Below, in pieces: positions 25,849 to 34,243 of a DNA stretch of 64,000 bases. Both the position numbers and the translations under genes were made by a program. Source of the DNA: PALSA-1353 sp050012375 (GTDB lineage: Bacteria > Planctomycetota > Phycisphaerae > Tepidisphaerales > Tepidisphaeraceae); the NCBI GenBank assembly GCA_050012375.1, contig JBEKHH010000028.1:1-64000 (forward strand), in the 5' to 3' direction. Under the pieces are notes generated by a model. That model searched no databases. It worked only from the letters and a program-made list of their open reading frames with translations, and had not been told where the DNA came from. Within the stretch, counting starts at the first letter, position 1. Every line of letters starts with the position of its first letter.

Positions 25849-26742
25849 CTATTGACCACAAGACTGGCCGGAAATTCCCCTGAGCGGAATTAATACGTTT
25901 TGAACGCCCAAATCCATCTTTTGAATATGGATGGCGTGCTCGCCGTCGATATCCAGACGAACCTGCACTTCAACCCGATCGTTGAATTTCCACGCCGACA
26001 GCGCCGGCGGCAAGGCGATCGCCGGCGGGAGCGCTGCCAGCCATTTCGCAATATCCACCGATCCCCGCAATTCGACCGCCGCCTGGCGTCCGGCCAGGGC
26101 CGGGCAATCAACCGAGAGGCGAAAGCCACCGGCGAATTGCAACTCGGCCCGGATCGGGGAGCCCCCAAGGTCCTTGATGCTTTCGGCGCCGCTGATTTGT
26201 CCCGTCAACTCCAGCGGTCCCAATTCCGTCGCCCGATCGCGCCGGCCGATCGAGCCGACGCTGAAATTAAAATCCATCTGCCCGGCCGATCGTTTCAGCT
26301 CGCCATTGATCTGCTCCGCCGATGCGCTGTAGCCGGATTCGCCGAGCCGATCTTCGAAAGAAACCCGGCCATTGACCACGCGAATCGACTGCGCTTCCAG
26401 TTGCCAACCGTCGGCTTCGTCCGCTTCCCCGCCTGCGGCCGGCGGCTCGCCGCCACGCCGAAGATCGACCGAACCATCGCGCTGGCGCGTGATGTTCAGC
26501 ATTGGACCTTCGATCACCAAAGACTTGATGACGATTCGTCCGGCGATGGCCATGCCTACCGATATCTTCGCGCCGATCCGAAGAACCGACAGCAGCGGCC
26601 GATTCGGCTCGTCGCCGGCCACCGTCATGCCTTCGGCTTCAATCTGCCCCGCCAGGGGCGAGGCATTCAGCCGCGCAAAGCTCACTCGCCTTCGCAGCAG
26701 TCGCGAGAGGTTTCGCTCGATTGGATCTTGCAGAAATTTCAT
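25849..26742 (-). CDS. AsmA/DUF748-like protein
   Basis: 297 residues from MKFLQDPIERNLSRLL at 26742; the start overlaps the dinG stop as ATGA. The sequence has the repeating beta pattern of AsmA-like proteins (VIEGPMLNITRQRDGSVDLRR, LTGQISGAESIKDL) but lacks an obvious N-terminal membrane helix and is shorter than full AsmA. It could be a lipid-transfer bridge fragment or a soluble relative. Translationally coupled to dinG; functional link unknown. Confidence 0.68.
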   Translation of the reverse strand: MKFLQDPIERNLSRLLRRRVSFARLNASPLAGQIEAEGMTVAGDEPNRPLLSVLRIGAKISVGMAIAGRIVIKSLVIEGPMLNITRQRDGSVDLRRGGEPPAAGGEADEADGWQLEAQSIRVVNGRVSFEDRLGESGYSASAEQINGELKRSAGQMDFNFSVGSIGRRDRATELGPLELTGQISGAESIKDLGGSPIRAELQFAGGFRLSVDCPALAGRQAAVELRGSVDIAKWLAALPPAIALPPALSAWKFNDRVEVQVRLDIDGEHAIHIQKMDLGVQNVLIPLRGISGQSCGQ

Positions 26743-28772
26743 GAATCGCGCGTCCGTTGCCGCACCACCAGATTGCACGGCGGCAGGGCCTCGAGAAACC
26801 GCTTCCCATATCGCTTCGTTTTTATCCGGCTGTCGAGAATCACGACGATCCCGCGATCGGTCCTGCTGCGAATCAACCGGCCGAACCCCTGCTTGAGCCG
26901 AATGATCGCCTCCGGCACGGAATAATCGACAAATGGATTTCCGCCGGCGCGGGTGATTGCTTCCAGCCGCGCTTCGATCACCGGTTCATCGGGAACGGAA
27001 AATGGCAGCTTGACGATGATGACGTTCCGCAGCGCGTCGCCGCGCACGTCGATGCCTTGCCAGAAGCTGGACGTGCCGAGAAGGACCGCGTTCGGCGTGG
27101 ATCGAAACCGCTCGAGCAGGGCTTTTCGCGGCGTGCCTTCCCCGTGCACGAGCATCGGATAACCCAGCCCCGCCAGCGGCCCCTTCAGTCGCTTCGCCGC
27201 GTCGAGCAGCGCGCTGTAGCTCGTGAACAGCACGAACGCGCCGCCGCTGGTCTGCTTGAGATATTCGACGATTCTTCCGCACGCCGCCGGCGCAAACCGC
27301 GCCGTGTCGTTCGGCTCGGGAAGATCCGATTCGATGTAAAGCGTCACCTGCTTCGTGTAATCAAACGGCGAGCCCAGCGATAACGATCTTGTCCCCTCGG
27401 CGCCGAGCCGCGAGATCATGTACTTAAACGACGAATCCGGCGCCGGATCGCCCGCGGCTTGCGTCTCCTGCTCATGCGGAGGAGGCTTTTTCGCGGTACA
27501 CAACGTCGCGGAGCACATGATGACGCTGGGCAGCTTCCCAAACAGATGCGCTCGCAACCCCTGGGCCACGTTCACCGGCGCCGCGTGCAGGCTGACGTTC
27601 CGGTGCAGGCGCCCGCCCACCTCTATCCAGTAAACCGCATCCGGCATCTTCTGCGAAACGATCGCCTCCAACTCCTCCCCCAGGAGGCTTACCTTCTCGG
27701 CCATCGCGGACAGCTCCGAGATTTCCTCCAGGTTCTGAATCTTGGACAGCGCGGCCTTCAGATGCAGCGACAACTTGTAAAGCAGCGGCGAGAGATTGTT
27801 CTCCACGACTCCCGCTTCATGCACCCGCCCGTTGGATCGGCCATGCTCTCGCTGCCATTCCACGCAGTTCCCGAAAAATCCGTCCAGCCGCTGGTGAATG
27901 TCCACGATGTCGTCGATGGCATCGTTCACCGCCGCGCCGTGGGTGCTCAGGAGTCCCTTGCCGCGCATCGGATCATACAGAATTCGCAGTTGATATTTCA
28001 GCCGGTGTTCCGAAACGTTCAGTCCGAAGTGGCTGGCCGCCACGTCCTCGACGGTGTGCGCTTCATCCAGGATGACCACATCATATTTGGGAAGATAATT
28101 GACGCCCGAAATTCGCAGCGCCAAATCCGCGAAAAACAGCGCGTGATTGACCACGAGGATATTTCCACTGTTCATCCGCCGCTTGGCCGACTGCCAAAAG
28201 CAATCGTTGAAGAACTTGCATTTCTTTCCCAGGCAGTTGCCGTGTTCAGCGCAGACGCGCTCCCAAACGGACGGATCCGGAAGCGCCGGCACGGTCGCCA
28301 GCGTCCCATCATTCGTCGATTGGGCCCATTGCCCGATGATCCGGAGCGATTCGAGCTGGCGCGGTTGGTCCATCAGCATCCCTTGGCGCCCCCGCGCCTG
28401 TTCCAGCCGCCGCCGGCACAGAAAATTTCCCCTCCCTTTCACCAGGACCGCCGTGAATTCGTCCGGATACACCGCGCGAAGCAGCGGAATGTCCTTCTCG
28501 ATCAATTGTTCCTGAAGCGAAATCGTGTGCGTGGAAATAACCACCCGCTTTTTGCTTTGCACGGCGTATTCGATGGCCGGAAGAAGATAGGCGAACGACT
28601 TCCCAACCCCCGTGCCCGCCTCGACCATGAGATGTTGTTCGTCCGTGATGGCGCTGCGCACCGCCGACGCCATCTCGATTTGCTGCGGGCGGAATTCGTA
28701 CAGTTTTCCAAGGCGGCGGGCCACCCCGCCGTCCTTGCCGAGAATCGTGTCTAACGTCGGCGCCTGCGGCAT
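26739..28772 (-). CDS. dinG: DinG-family ATP-dependent helicase
   Basis: 677 residues. Superfamily 2, XPD-like. Walker A lies in EAGTGVGKSFAYLLPA, the DEAH box in VILDEAHTVEDVA, and the four Cys of the Fe-S cluster in FLCRRRLEQ and CAEHGNCLGKKCKFFNDCFW. The C-terminal motifs VLLGTSSFWQGIDVRGD and QGFGRLIRSRTDRG (motif VI) are intact. 5'-3' DNA helicase that resolves R-loops or other structures. It lies on the left flank of the putative origin. The Fe-S cluster depends on a Suf-type system, as encoded at 56.8-63.7 kb. Confidence 0.93.
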   Translation of the reverse strand: MPQAPTLDTILGKDGGVARRLGKLYEFRPQQIEMASAVRSAITDEQHLMVEAGTGVGKSFAYLLPAIEYAVQSKKRVVISTHTISLQEQLIEKDIPLLRAVYPDEFTAVLVKGRGNFLCRRRLEQARGRQGMLMDQPRQLESLRIIGQWAQSTNDGTLATVPALPDPSVWERVCAEHGNCLGKKCKFFNDCFWQSAKRRMNSGNILVVNHALFFADLALRISGVNYLPKYDVVILDEAHTVEDVAASHFGLNVSEHRLKYQLRILYDPMRGKGLLSTHGAAVNDAIDDIVDIHQRLDGFFGNCVEWQREHGRSNGRVHEAGVVENNLSPLLYKLSLHLKAALSKIQNLEEISELSAMAEKVSLLGEELEAIVSQKMPDAVYWIEVGGRLHRNVSLHAAPVNVAQGLRAHLFGKLPSVIMCSATLCTAKKPPPHEQETQAAGDPAPDSSFKYMISRLGAEGTRSLSLGSPFDYTKQVTLYIESDLPEPNDTARFAPAACGRIVEYLKQTSGGAFVLFTSYSALLDAAKRLKGPLAGLGYPMLVHGEGTPRKALLERFRSTPNAVLLGTSSFWQGIDVRGDALRNVIIVKLPFSVPDEPVIEARLEAITRAGGNPFVDYSVPEAIIRLKQGFGRLIRSRTDRGIVVILDSRIKTKRYGKRFLEALPPCNLVVRQRTRDS

Positions 28773-28787
28773 GAAGTCTTCAGCCTA

Positions 28788-29189
28788 TCAGCCCGCAAGC
28801 TGAAAAGCCTGCCGCTCGAAGAAATTATCCTTGTACGGCCGCCTTCCGGTCACCCACGCCCACAGCGAAGCGAAAAGATAGGCTGGAATAAACAGCGGCC
28901 CCCATCGCTCGCATTGCCGAACGTGAACACGTTCGTGCGCCCGCGTAATCAAAAGCAGTTCGGAATTCCTGGCCAGTACGACATGCCCCAATGTCATCGC
29001 CGACGCCCCACCGCGCATAACCAATCCCACGATCCGCCGCAGATAAAAGTCCGTGGCGCCCCCGCAGACTTCCAGGACGCCATCCACCACGCGCGCTTCC
29101 CCACCGCTGAGCACCGCGATCGCCGCCACCAGCAACCCCAGTGCCGTGACCGGAAACGCCCACAGATAAACGAGCCAACGAGCGCTCAT
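28788..29189 (-). CDS. small membrane protein with HERVH motif
   Basis: 133 residues from MSARWLVY at 29189. Two N-terminal hydrophobic segments (about 5-27 and 50-75), then ITRAHERVHVRQCERWGPLF and a third hydrophobic segment. The HERVH fits the HExxH zinc-protease pattern, but no third ligand is certain, so protease activity is only possible. 15 nt upstream of dinG on the same strand. Confidence 0.65.
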   Translation of the reverse strand: MSARWLVYLWAFPVTALGLLVAAIAVLSGGEARVVDGVLEVCGGATDFYLRRIVGLVMRGGASAMTLGHVVLARNSELLLITRAHERVHVRQCERWGPLFIPAYLFASLWAWVTGRRPYKDNFFERQAFQLAG

Positions 29190-29252
29190 GTTCCGATTAT
29201 GCCTTACGTTTGGCGGCACGGTCGGCCCAACGCCAAGCTGGTGCCGATAACT

Positions 29253-29545
29253 CGTGGAAAACTTGATCTAACCTGCCGCGAGCACGGTGCGAGAACTGAG
29301 GCTTACGAACAGCCCAATGGTTCCCGCTCGACCGATTGTCGCCAAAACCCTGTGCTGACGACTGCTCCGTGAAATTAAAGCCAACACCTTATCCACCTTC
29401 AGAGTCCCATAATAGCAGATTCATCCCTATGTATTAAAGAGACTTATACGCAATCACCTAAACTTATCCACAAAGCAACGCCCACCACCACTACGGCTAC
29501 TATTCTATAAAGTTCCATTATCAAAGCAGTGTAGTTACACTCCAC
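29253..29545. other. candidate chromosomal replication origin (oriC)
   Basis: Intergenic region of 424 nt between divergent genes, directly upstream of dnaN. A perfect DnaA box TTATCCACA is at 29464-29472. Near matches are TTATCCACC at 29389-29397, TTATACGCA at 29444-29452 and the reverse-oriented CGTGGAAAA at 29253-29261. The stretch 29398-29545 is clearly richer in A and T than its surroundings, as expected for an unwinding region. Gene direction flips here. dnaA itself is not in the window. Confidence 0.65.
29528..29541. promoter_or_regulatory. AGTGTA-GT-TACACT inverted repeat before dnaN
   Basis: A 6-bp inverted repeat with a 2-nt spacer, about 75 nt upstream of the dnaN start and next to the DnaA boxes. 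Could be an operator for dnaN or part of the origin. No protein can be assigned. Confidence 0.35.
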
Positions 29546-29613
29546 AATCCTCGTTTCCCCCATGGAGGGGATGCGAATCGCCTCGGTCCGGAGAGCAACG
29601 AAAGGTCCTGCTC

Positions 29614-30720
29614 ATGAAAGTGAACTGTAATCGCGGAGCGCTCCTTGATGCCCTGAACCTGACCGGCAATGTCGTCGCCGCGCGCACTCCCAAGCCCGTA
29701 TTGCAGTGTCTGAAACTCACAGCGGAAGACAATGCCCTGATCGTCGCGGCCACCGATTTGGAAGTCGCCATCCGATATCGCGACGAACAGGTGCAGATCG
29801 AGCAAGGCGGTGAGACCCTCGTTCCGGCTGACAAGCTTCGTGACATCGTTCGGGAAAGCATTGACGATACCCTCGCGCTCGAGACCGCCGGTGACACGGC
29901 CAACATTCGGGGCCAGGATTCACATTTCAAAATCTTCACTCAAAAGACGGCAGACTTTCCACCCATTCCGGATTTCGAAGGCGATGCGGATGTCCAATTG
30001 CCCGGTGGCGCGCTGAAGCAACTCATCAGCCAGACCCTTTTTGCCGCCGCCAAGGAAAGCACCCGATACGCCTTCAATGGCGTGCTAGTGGTGGTGAAGG
30101 CAAAGAAAATCTCGCTGGTTTCAACCGATGGCCGACGGCTCGCGATGGCCAAAGGCGACTTGGCAGCCGGCGACAAGCTCGACAAAGACGGCAAGAAGGC
30201 CATCATTCCAGCCAAGGCGCTGAATCTCATCGAGAAGCTCGTCGATGATCCGCAGGAAATGGTTGATATTCAGATCCGCGAAAACCAGGTGATCTTCCAC
30301 ACCAGCCGCGCAACCCTCACCAGCAACCTCGTGGAAGGACAGTTTCCGCCCTACGACGACGTGATTCCCAAGGATGCGGACAAGAAAATGACTGCCTCGA
30401 GGGACGACTTCCTCAGCGCCGTCCGTCGCGCCGCGCTGCTGACCACCGAGGAAAGCCGCGGCGTGCGCCTCGCCTTTACCAAAAAGGGTGTCGTTCTCAC
30501 CAGCCGCTCGCCGGAAAGCGGCGAGGCGACCGTCAATTTTCCCTGCAAATTCGAGGGTTCGGACGTCGAGATCGGTTTCAATCCGATCTTCCTCGTCGAT
30601 GCCCTGCGCGTCGTGGATACCGATGAGATCAGCCTGGAATTGACTGCCCCAAACCGGCCGGGCCTGCTGAAAGCCGGGCCGAATTTCCTGTACGTCATCA
30701 TGCCCGTGAATCTGCAGTGA
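29614..30720 (+). CDS. dnaN: DNA polymerase III sliding clamp (beta)
   Basis: 368 residues, starting MKVNCNRGALLDALNLTGNV. Three clamp domains of about 120 residues each are recognisable, with family signatures such as RYAFNGVLVV, STDGRRLA and VEGQFPPYDDVIP, and the C-terminal YVIMPVNLQ close to the usual YVVMPMRL. It forms the ring that holds the replicative polymerase on DNA. The position next to DnaA boxes supports the origin call. Its stop overlaps the GTG of the next gene. Confidence 0.97.
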   Translation: MKVNCNRGALLDALNLTGNVVAARTPKPVLQCLKLTAEDNALIVAATDLEVAIRYRDEQVQIEQGGETLVPADKLRDIVRESIDDTLALETAGDTANIRGQDSHFKIFTQKTADFPPIPDFEGDADVQLPGGALKQLISQTLFAAAKESTRYAFNGVLVVVKAKKISLVSTDGRRLAMAKGDLAAGDKLDKDGKKAIIPAKALNLIEKLVDDPQEMVDIQIRENQVIFHTSRATLTSNLVEGQFPPYDDVIPKDADKKMTASRDDFLSAVRRAALLTTEESRGVRLAFTKKGVVLTSRSPESGEATVNFPCKFEGSDVEIGFNPIFLVDALRVVDTDEISLELTAPNRPGLLKAGPNFLYVIMPVNLQ

Positions 30721-31811
30721 ACGAAGCAGCCGGCGGCTCTCGCGGGCGAATTGCCGCCAGCGATGTCTTGACCGTCGGCGCGGCCGCGTCGCTGGTTCAT
30801 CTGGCAATATTCCTCACGGTCGTTTCGCTCTTCCACGTCTCACTGCCAGCCTATACCGACAAAGGCGACGGAGCGAGCTACAAACACATGGCCGCGGCGC
30901 TGCTCGGCCAGCGGGGGGCGCTGGACGAATACGACGCGCGCGTCTTTCCCGGCTATCCGATGCTCATCGCCGTGACCCACCTGATCACTCGCCTGTCCAT
31001 CGCCGCATCCTCGTTGCTCGTGACATTCATCAGTGCCGGCGCGGCTGCGGTGCTGTCCGCCGTCGTGTTCCAGGACCGCCGCGTCGGCTGGGCGGTGGGC
31101 TTGGCCCTGCCCCATGCGTGGATCAACATGTCCCTGGCCATGAGCGAAGCGCCCGTGCTGGCGCTGGCGATGACGGGATTACTCCTGGCCCGCCGAAATC
31201 GGGCCGCCGCCGCGGGAATGATCTTCGGCTTGTCCGTGCTCACCCGCCCCGTGGCAGGCTTTGCGCTGATGGGACTTCTGTTGGATCAAATCGCGCGCGG
31301 TCGCGCCCGCCGCGGGTTGCTCGCCGCCGCCTGGGCCGCGCTCATCTTTCTCCTCGGAATGTTGATCGTTCATCCCATTACCGGCGGTTTATTCCACGGC
31401 ATCAATGTCTATGCCAATTCGCCGCGGACCTACGCCGGACAGCCATTCACCTGGCCGACGCACTCAATTCTGTGGATGACCCTGCACGGTCAGGTCGGCT
31501 GGCCCCGATGGATTTACATCACCGCCCACGTGGCAGCTTGCGTCGGCGGATGCATCGTCTTGTCACGGCAGAATTCACCCACTGATTTGCTCGCATTCAC
31601 CTGGCTCGCGCTGAACACGCTCTTCGTTCTTTGCCTTGGACTCGGCCCCGGCGCCTGGGGATTCAACCATTTCCCCAGATTCACGATCCCCGCTCTGCCG
31701 GCGCTGGCGTACGCATGGCGAAGATTTCTGCCCGCCAGCCCTTGGTTGTATATTCCGCTCATCGCGGTGCTGTTCTACATCGGTGTCGTCGGCGTCCGCG
31801 CCAGCAACTAG
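30717..31811 (+). CDS. polytopic membrane protein, GT-C glycosyltransferase-like
   Basis: 364 residues from the GTG at 30717, overlapping the dnaN stop (GTGA). About nine transmembrane helices. The first extracytoplasmic loop contains TDKGDGASY and YDARVFPGYPMLIAVTHL, the layout of lipid-linked sugar transferases related to GT39/GT87, where an Asp in this loop is catalytic. Donor and acceptor are unknown. It sits between dnaN and dciA although its role seems unrelated to replication. Confidence 0.75.
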   Translation: MNEAAGGSRGRIAASDVLTVGAAASLVHLAIFLTVVSLFHVSLPAYTDKGDGASYKHMAAALLGQRGALDEYDARVFPGYPMLIAVTHLITRLSIAASSLLVTFISAGAAAVLSAVVFQDRRVGWAVGLALPHAWINMSLAMSEAPVLALAMTGLLLARRNRAAAAGMIFGLSVLTRPVAGFALMGLLLDQIARGRARRGLLAAAWAALIFLLGMLIVHPITGGLFHGINVYANSPRTYAGQPFTWPTHSILWMTLHGQVGWPRWIYITAHVAACVGGCIVLSRQNSPTDLLAFTWLALNTLFVLCLGLGPGAWGFNHFPRFTIPALPALAYAWRRFLPASPWLYIPLIAVLFYIGVVGVRASN

Positions 31812-31820
31812 GTTTTCGCC

Positions 31821-32231
31821 ATGCCGAGCAGAGCTTCCCATTCCACCGACGAACTCCGGAGAATGCACCGCTTCAAATCGCAATCCAAGCCGATCGCCGC
31901 CGCGCTCGGACAGGAGATGATCGATTTTTTCAAGCAGTCCGTCGCCAAGCGGCAGACCAAGCTGGAGAAATTGGCCGAATCCTGGGGCCGGCTGGTTCCA
32001 CAAATCCTCAGCGAGCATTGCGCCCTGGAAAGTTTCACGCGCGGGACGCTGACGGTGATGGTGGACAGTTCATCGCATCTGTACGAATTGAAACAACTCC
32101 TCCTTTCCGGCCTCGAGCAGCAATTGCTCATCGCCTGCAAAAGCGCCGGTTTGCGAAAGATCACACTGCGTCCCGGCCGATGGTACGACGGCGAATCATC
32201 GAGCGACCGGAAGATTCGGTTTTCCCGGTGA
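31821..32231 (+). CDS. dciA: DciA/DUF721 replicative helicase loader-like protein
   Basis: 136 residues. The DUF721 core (about 45-120) is visible: W-G-R-L-V-P-Q-I-L-S-E-H, then GTLTVMVDSSSHLYELKQLL and a final LRKITLRPG. DciA proteins load or operate DnaB in bacteria lacking DnaC/DnaI, and their gene often lies near dnaA/dnaN/recF/gyrB. The N-terminal ~40 residues are basic. Closeness to dnaN and the DnaA boxes fits a replication role. Confidence 0.85.
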   Translation: MPSRASHSTDELRRMHRFKSQSKPIAAALGQEMIDFFKQSVAKRQTKLEKLAESWGRLVPQILSEHCALESFTRGTLTVMVDSSSHLYELKQLLLSGLEQQLLIACKSAGLRKITLRPGRWYDGESSSDRKIRFSR

Positions 32232-32247
32232 TTTTGCGTGAAAACGC

Positions 32248-32256
32248 TGGTATAAT
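32248..32256 (+). promoter_or_regulatory. extended -10 promoter of the toxin-antitoxin pair
   Basis: TGGTATAAT, an extended -10 with a perfect TATAAT, ends 11 nt before the ATG at 32268. Transcription would begin only about 5 nt before the start codon, suggesting a leaderless or near-leaderless mRNA. No good -35 is seen. Confidence 0.6.
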
Positions 32257-32267
32257 TACTCTCAACC

Positions 32268-32501
32268 ATGCCCCTCTCAAAAGAGCAAATCAAGACCGCC
32301 GCATTGCAACTCGATCCCGCCGAACGGGAGGCGCTGGCCGAGGAGTTGCTGCTCAGCATCTCGGACACCGAGCGTAAGGCGGTTGACGCGGCTTGGCTGG
32401 AAGAAGCGAAGCGCCGCGACGCGGTATTCCGTCAACGCGGAGGAACCGCAAAGCGAGTGGACGAAGTGATTGGCCGCCTGAAGGACAGCATCCGGCCATG
32501 A
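32268..32501 (+). CDS. addiction module antitoxin (TIGR02574-type)
   Basis: 77 residues: MPLSKEQIKTAALQLDPAER followed by EALAEELLLSISDTE and AAWLEEAKRRDAVFRQRG, the usual pattern of the short CHP02574 'addiction module component' proteins. It probably neutralises the ParE/RelE-like toxin encoded next, whose ATG overlaps this stop as ATGA. The promoter lies just upstream. No DNA-binding fold is evident, so autoregulation is not shown. Confidence 0.85.
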   Translation: MPLSKEQIKTAALQLDPAEREALAEELLLSISDTERKAVDAAWLEEAKRRDAVFRQRGGTAKRVDEVIGRLKDSIRP

Positions 32502-32797
32502 TGGCCAATATCCTTCCAGGGGCCGAGGAAGACATCGAGACGGCGTTCCGCTATTACGAGGCAGAGCACCGTGGTCTGGGCGTTGAATTGCTCGACGAGT
32601 TCCGCAGTGGCATCGAACAAATCCTTCGCTTCCCTCAAGCGTGGCACCCGATGGATGAGACCTATCGGCGCTATCGCCAGCATCGGTTTCCATACGGCAT
32701 CGTGTACAGGACAATAGAAAACAGCGGCGGCTTTCTTGTCGTTGCCGTCATGCACCTGAGCCGGAAGCCGGGATCGTGGTATCAGCGCGACAGGTGA
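32498..32797 (+). CDS. ParE/RelE-superfamily toxin
   Basis: 99 residues from the ATG at 32498 (MMANILPGAEEDIETAFRYY). ParE-like features: A-E-x-D-I at the start, EFRSGIEQILRFPQAWHPM, YRRYRQHRFPYGIVYR and a final VVAVMHLSRKPGSW. Such proteins inhibit gyrase (ParE) or cut mRNA (RelE); the PYGIVYR signature fits ParE-type partners of TIGR02574 antitoxins. Coupled to the antitoxin by a 4-nt overlap. Confidence 0.88.
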   Translation: MMANILPGAEEDIETAFRYYEAEHRGLGVELLDEFRSGIEQILRFPQAWHPMDETYRRYRQHRFPYGIVYRTIENSGGFLVVAVMHLSRKPGSWYQRDR

Positions 32798-32850
32798 TAC
32801 CTGAAATTTCGCGTCCTCTTGTAGGCGCCGCCGATCGCTTCGTTATTCCC

Positions 32851-32892
32851 TTGACAACGCGCTGGCCCGTGTGTACTATTCGTACTAGTACA
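32851..32892 (+). promoter_or_regulatory. promoter with overlapping GntR/YtrA operator
   Basis: A perfect -35 TTGACA (32851-32856), a 17-nt spacer and TACTAT as -10 (32874-32879). The inverted repeat TGTACTA (32872-32878) N7 TAGTACA (32886-32892) covers the -10 and the start of transcription. It is 12 nt upstream of the GntR gene start, so the regulator probably represses its own ABC operon. Confidence 0.8.
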
Positions 32893-32903
32893 CAAAGGGC
32901 ATC

Positions 32904-33311
32904 ATGGGGTTCGAATTCGATGTTTCTCCGGGAAGCGGCAACCCGATCTTCAAACAGATCGCGGACCAGGTCCGCCTGGCCGTCGCGACCGGAAGACTCA
33001 AGCCGGGCGAGCAGTTGCCCAGCGTGCGGGCGCTGGCGGAGCGTCTGGTCGTCAATCCCAACACTATCGCCAAGGCTTACGGGGAATTGTCCAGGGAGGG
33101 AATCATCGACGGCCAGCAGGGACGCGGCGTCTTCATCACGCCGCCCCGCCAGATCTACACCAAGACCGAACGCCTGCGGCGGATCAGCCCCTTGGTCGAT
33201 GCGCTGATCAATGAGGGACTGTCCCTTGGGTTCTCATCCAATGAACTCGTTGAGTCCCTCCAGCAGAAATTGGCCAAGCTCACCCCCGGCGGCGGAAGGA
33301 AAACGCTATGA
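32904..33311 (+). CDS. GntR-family regulator, YtrA subfamily
   Basis: 135 residues. A winged-helix N-terminus (GNPIFKQIADQVRLAVATGR, LKPGEQLPSVRALAERLVVNPNT in two stretches) is followed by a short C-terminal helical region without the large effector domain of FadR/HutC types, which defines YtrA. Members repress adjacent ABC transporter operons. The operator overlaps its promoter at 32872-32892, and the ATP-binding protein gene begins within its stop (ATGA). Confidence 0.92.
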   Translation: MGFEFDVSPGSGNPIFKQIADQVRLAVATGRLKPGEQLPSVRALAERLVVNPNTIAKAYGELSREGIIDGQQGRGVFITPPRQIYTKTERLRRISPLVDALINEGLSLGFSSNELVESLQQKLAKLTPGGGRKTL

Positions 33312-34243
33312 GCCAGTACGTGATCGAAACCTCGAGATTGACCCGGTATTTCGGGCCGAAATGCGCGGTGGACCAACTGTCACTCCAGGTGCCGCGCGGC
33401 TCGGTTTTCGCATTGCTCGGCCGCAACGGCTCGGGCAAGACCACCCTCATCTGTATGTTGATGGGGCTGCTATGGCCGACGCGCGGATCCGCCAATGTGC
33501 TGGGGGACGATTGCCGGCGGATTCAACCGGCCACGCGCGGGCGCATCGCCTATGTGGCCGAAGGCCATCCGCTGATCGACTGGATGCGGGTTTCCGATCT
33601 GGAAGCATTTCAAAAAAGCTTTTATCCAAACTGGGACGGCGGAGTGTTTCGGACGGTTGTGGAACAGTTCGATCTGGCATCCAATGCGCGCGCTTCGGCG
33701 ATTTCGCGCGGGCAACGGGCGGGCCTGTCGCTGGCGATCGCGCTGGCGACACGGCCCGAACTCCTCGTCATGGACGATCCGGCCATGGGCCTGGACCCCG
33801 TCGCCCGCCGAACGCTCCTGGAGGCGATGATCCTCCTTACGCGGGATGCCGGGCACACCATCTTTTTCTCGTCGCACATCCTCGACGACGTGGAACGGGT
33901 GGCCGACCACGTCGCCATCCTCGACCGCAGCGTGCTGCGAGTCAGTTGCCCGGTGGACACGTTCCGCGCCCGGGTGAATCGGCTGACGCTGACGTTCGCG
34001 GGCCTGGCCCCGCCGGCGCCGAACATTCCCGGTTTGCTGGAGGTTCGCCGGGAGGGCAACGAACTGCGGCTGACGCTGGCGAATTCTTCCGCCGAAACCG
34101 AGCGGGCCATCGCGTCCCTCGGAGCGATCTCAATGCGTGAATCGGTTCTGACGCTGGAAGACGCGGTGATCGCCTATCTCGGCGATCGCTCCCGGCAGGT
34201 TTCTCTGCTGGAAAAAACTCGGGAAGCCGGGGTGATCCAATGA
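33308..34243 (+). CDS. ABC transporter ATP-binding protein
   Basis: 311 residues. Walker A in LLGRNGSGKTTLICMLMGLL and Walker B in LLVMDDPAMGLDP, where the residue after the Walker B Asp is Asp rather than Glu. The signature segment reads ISRGQRAGLSLAIALA, in place of LSGGQ. A C-terminal accessory domain (about 225-311) matches ABC-2-type exporters such as YtrB/BcrA. It partners the permease that follows, whose start overlaps this stop (ATGA). Confidence 0.9.
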   Translation: MSQYVIETSRLTRYFGPKCAVDQLSLQVPRGSVFALLGRNGSGKTTLICMLMGLLWPTRGSANVLGDDCRRIQPATRGRIAYVAEGHPLIDWMRVSDLEAFQKSFYPNWDGGVFRTVVEQFDLASNARASAISRGQRAGLSLAIALATRPELLVMDDPAMGLDPVARRTLLEAMILLTRDAGHTIFFSSHILDDVERVADHVAILDRSVLRVSCPVDTFRARVNRLTLTFAGLAPPAPNIPGLLEVRREGNELRLTLANSSAETERAIASLGAISMRESVLTLEDAVIAYLGDRSRQVSLLEKTREAGVIQ

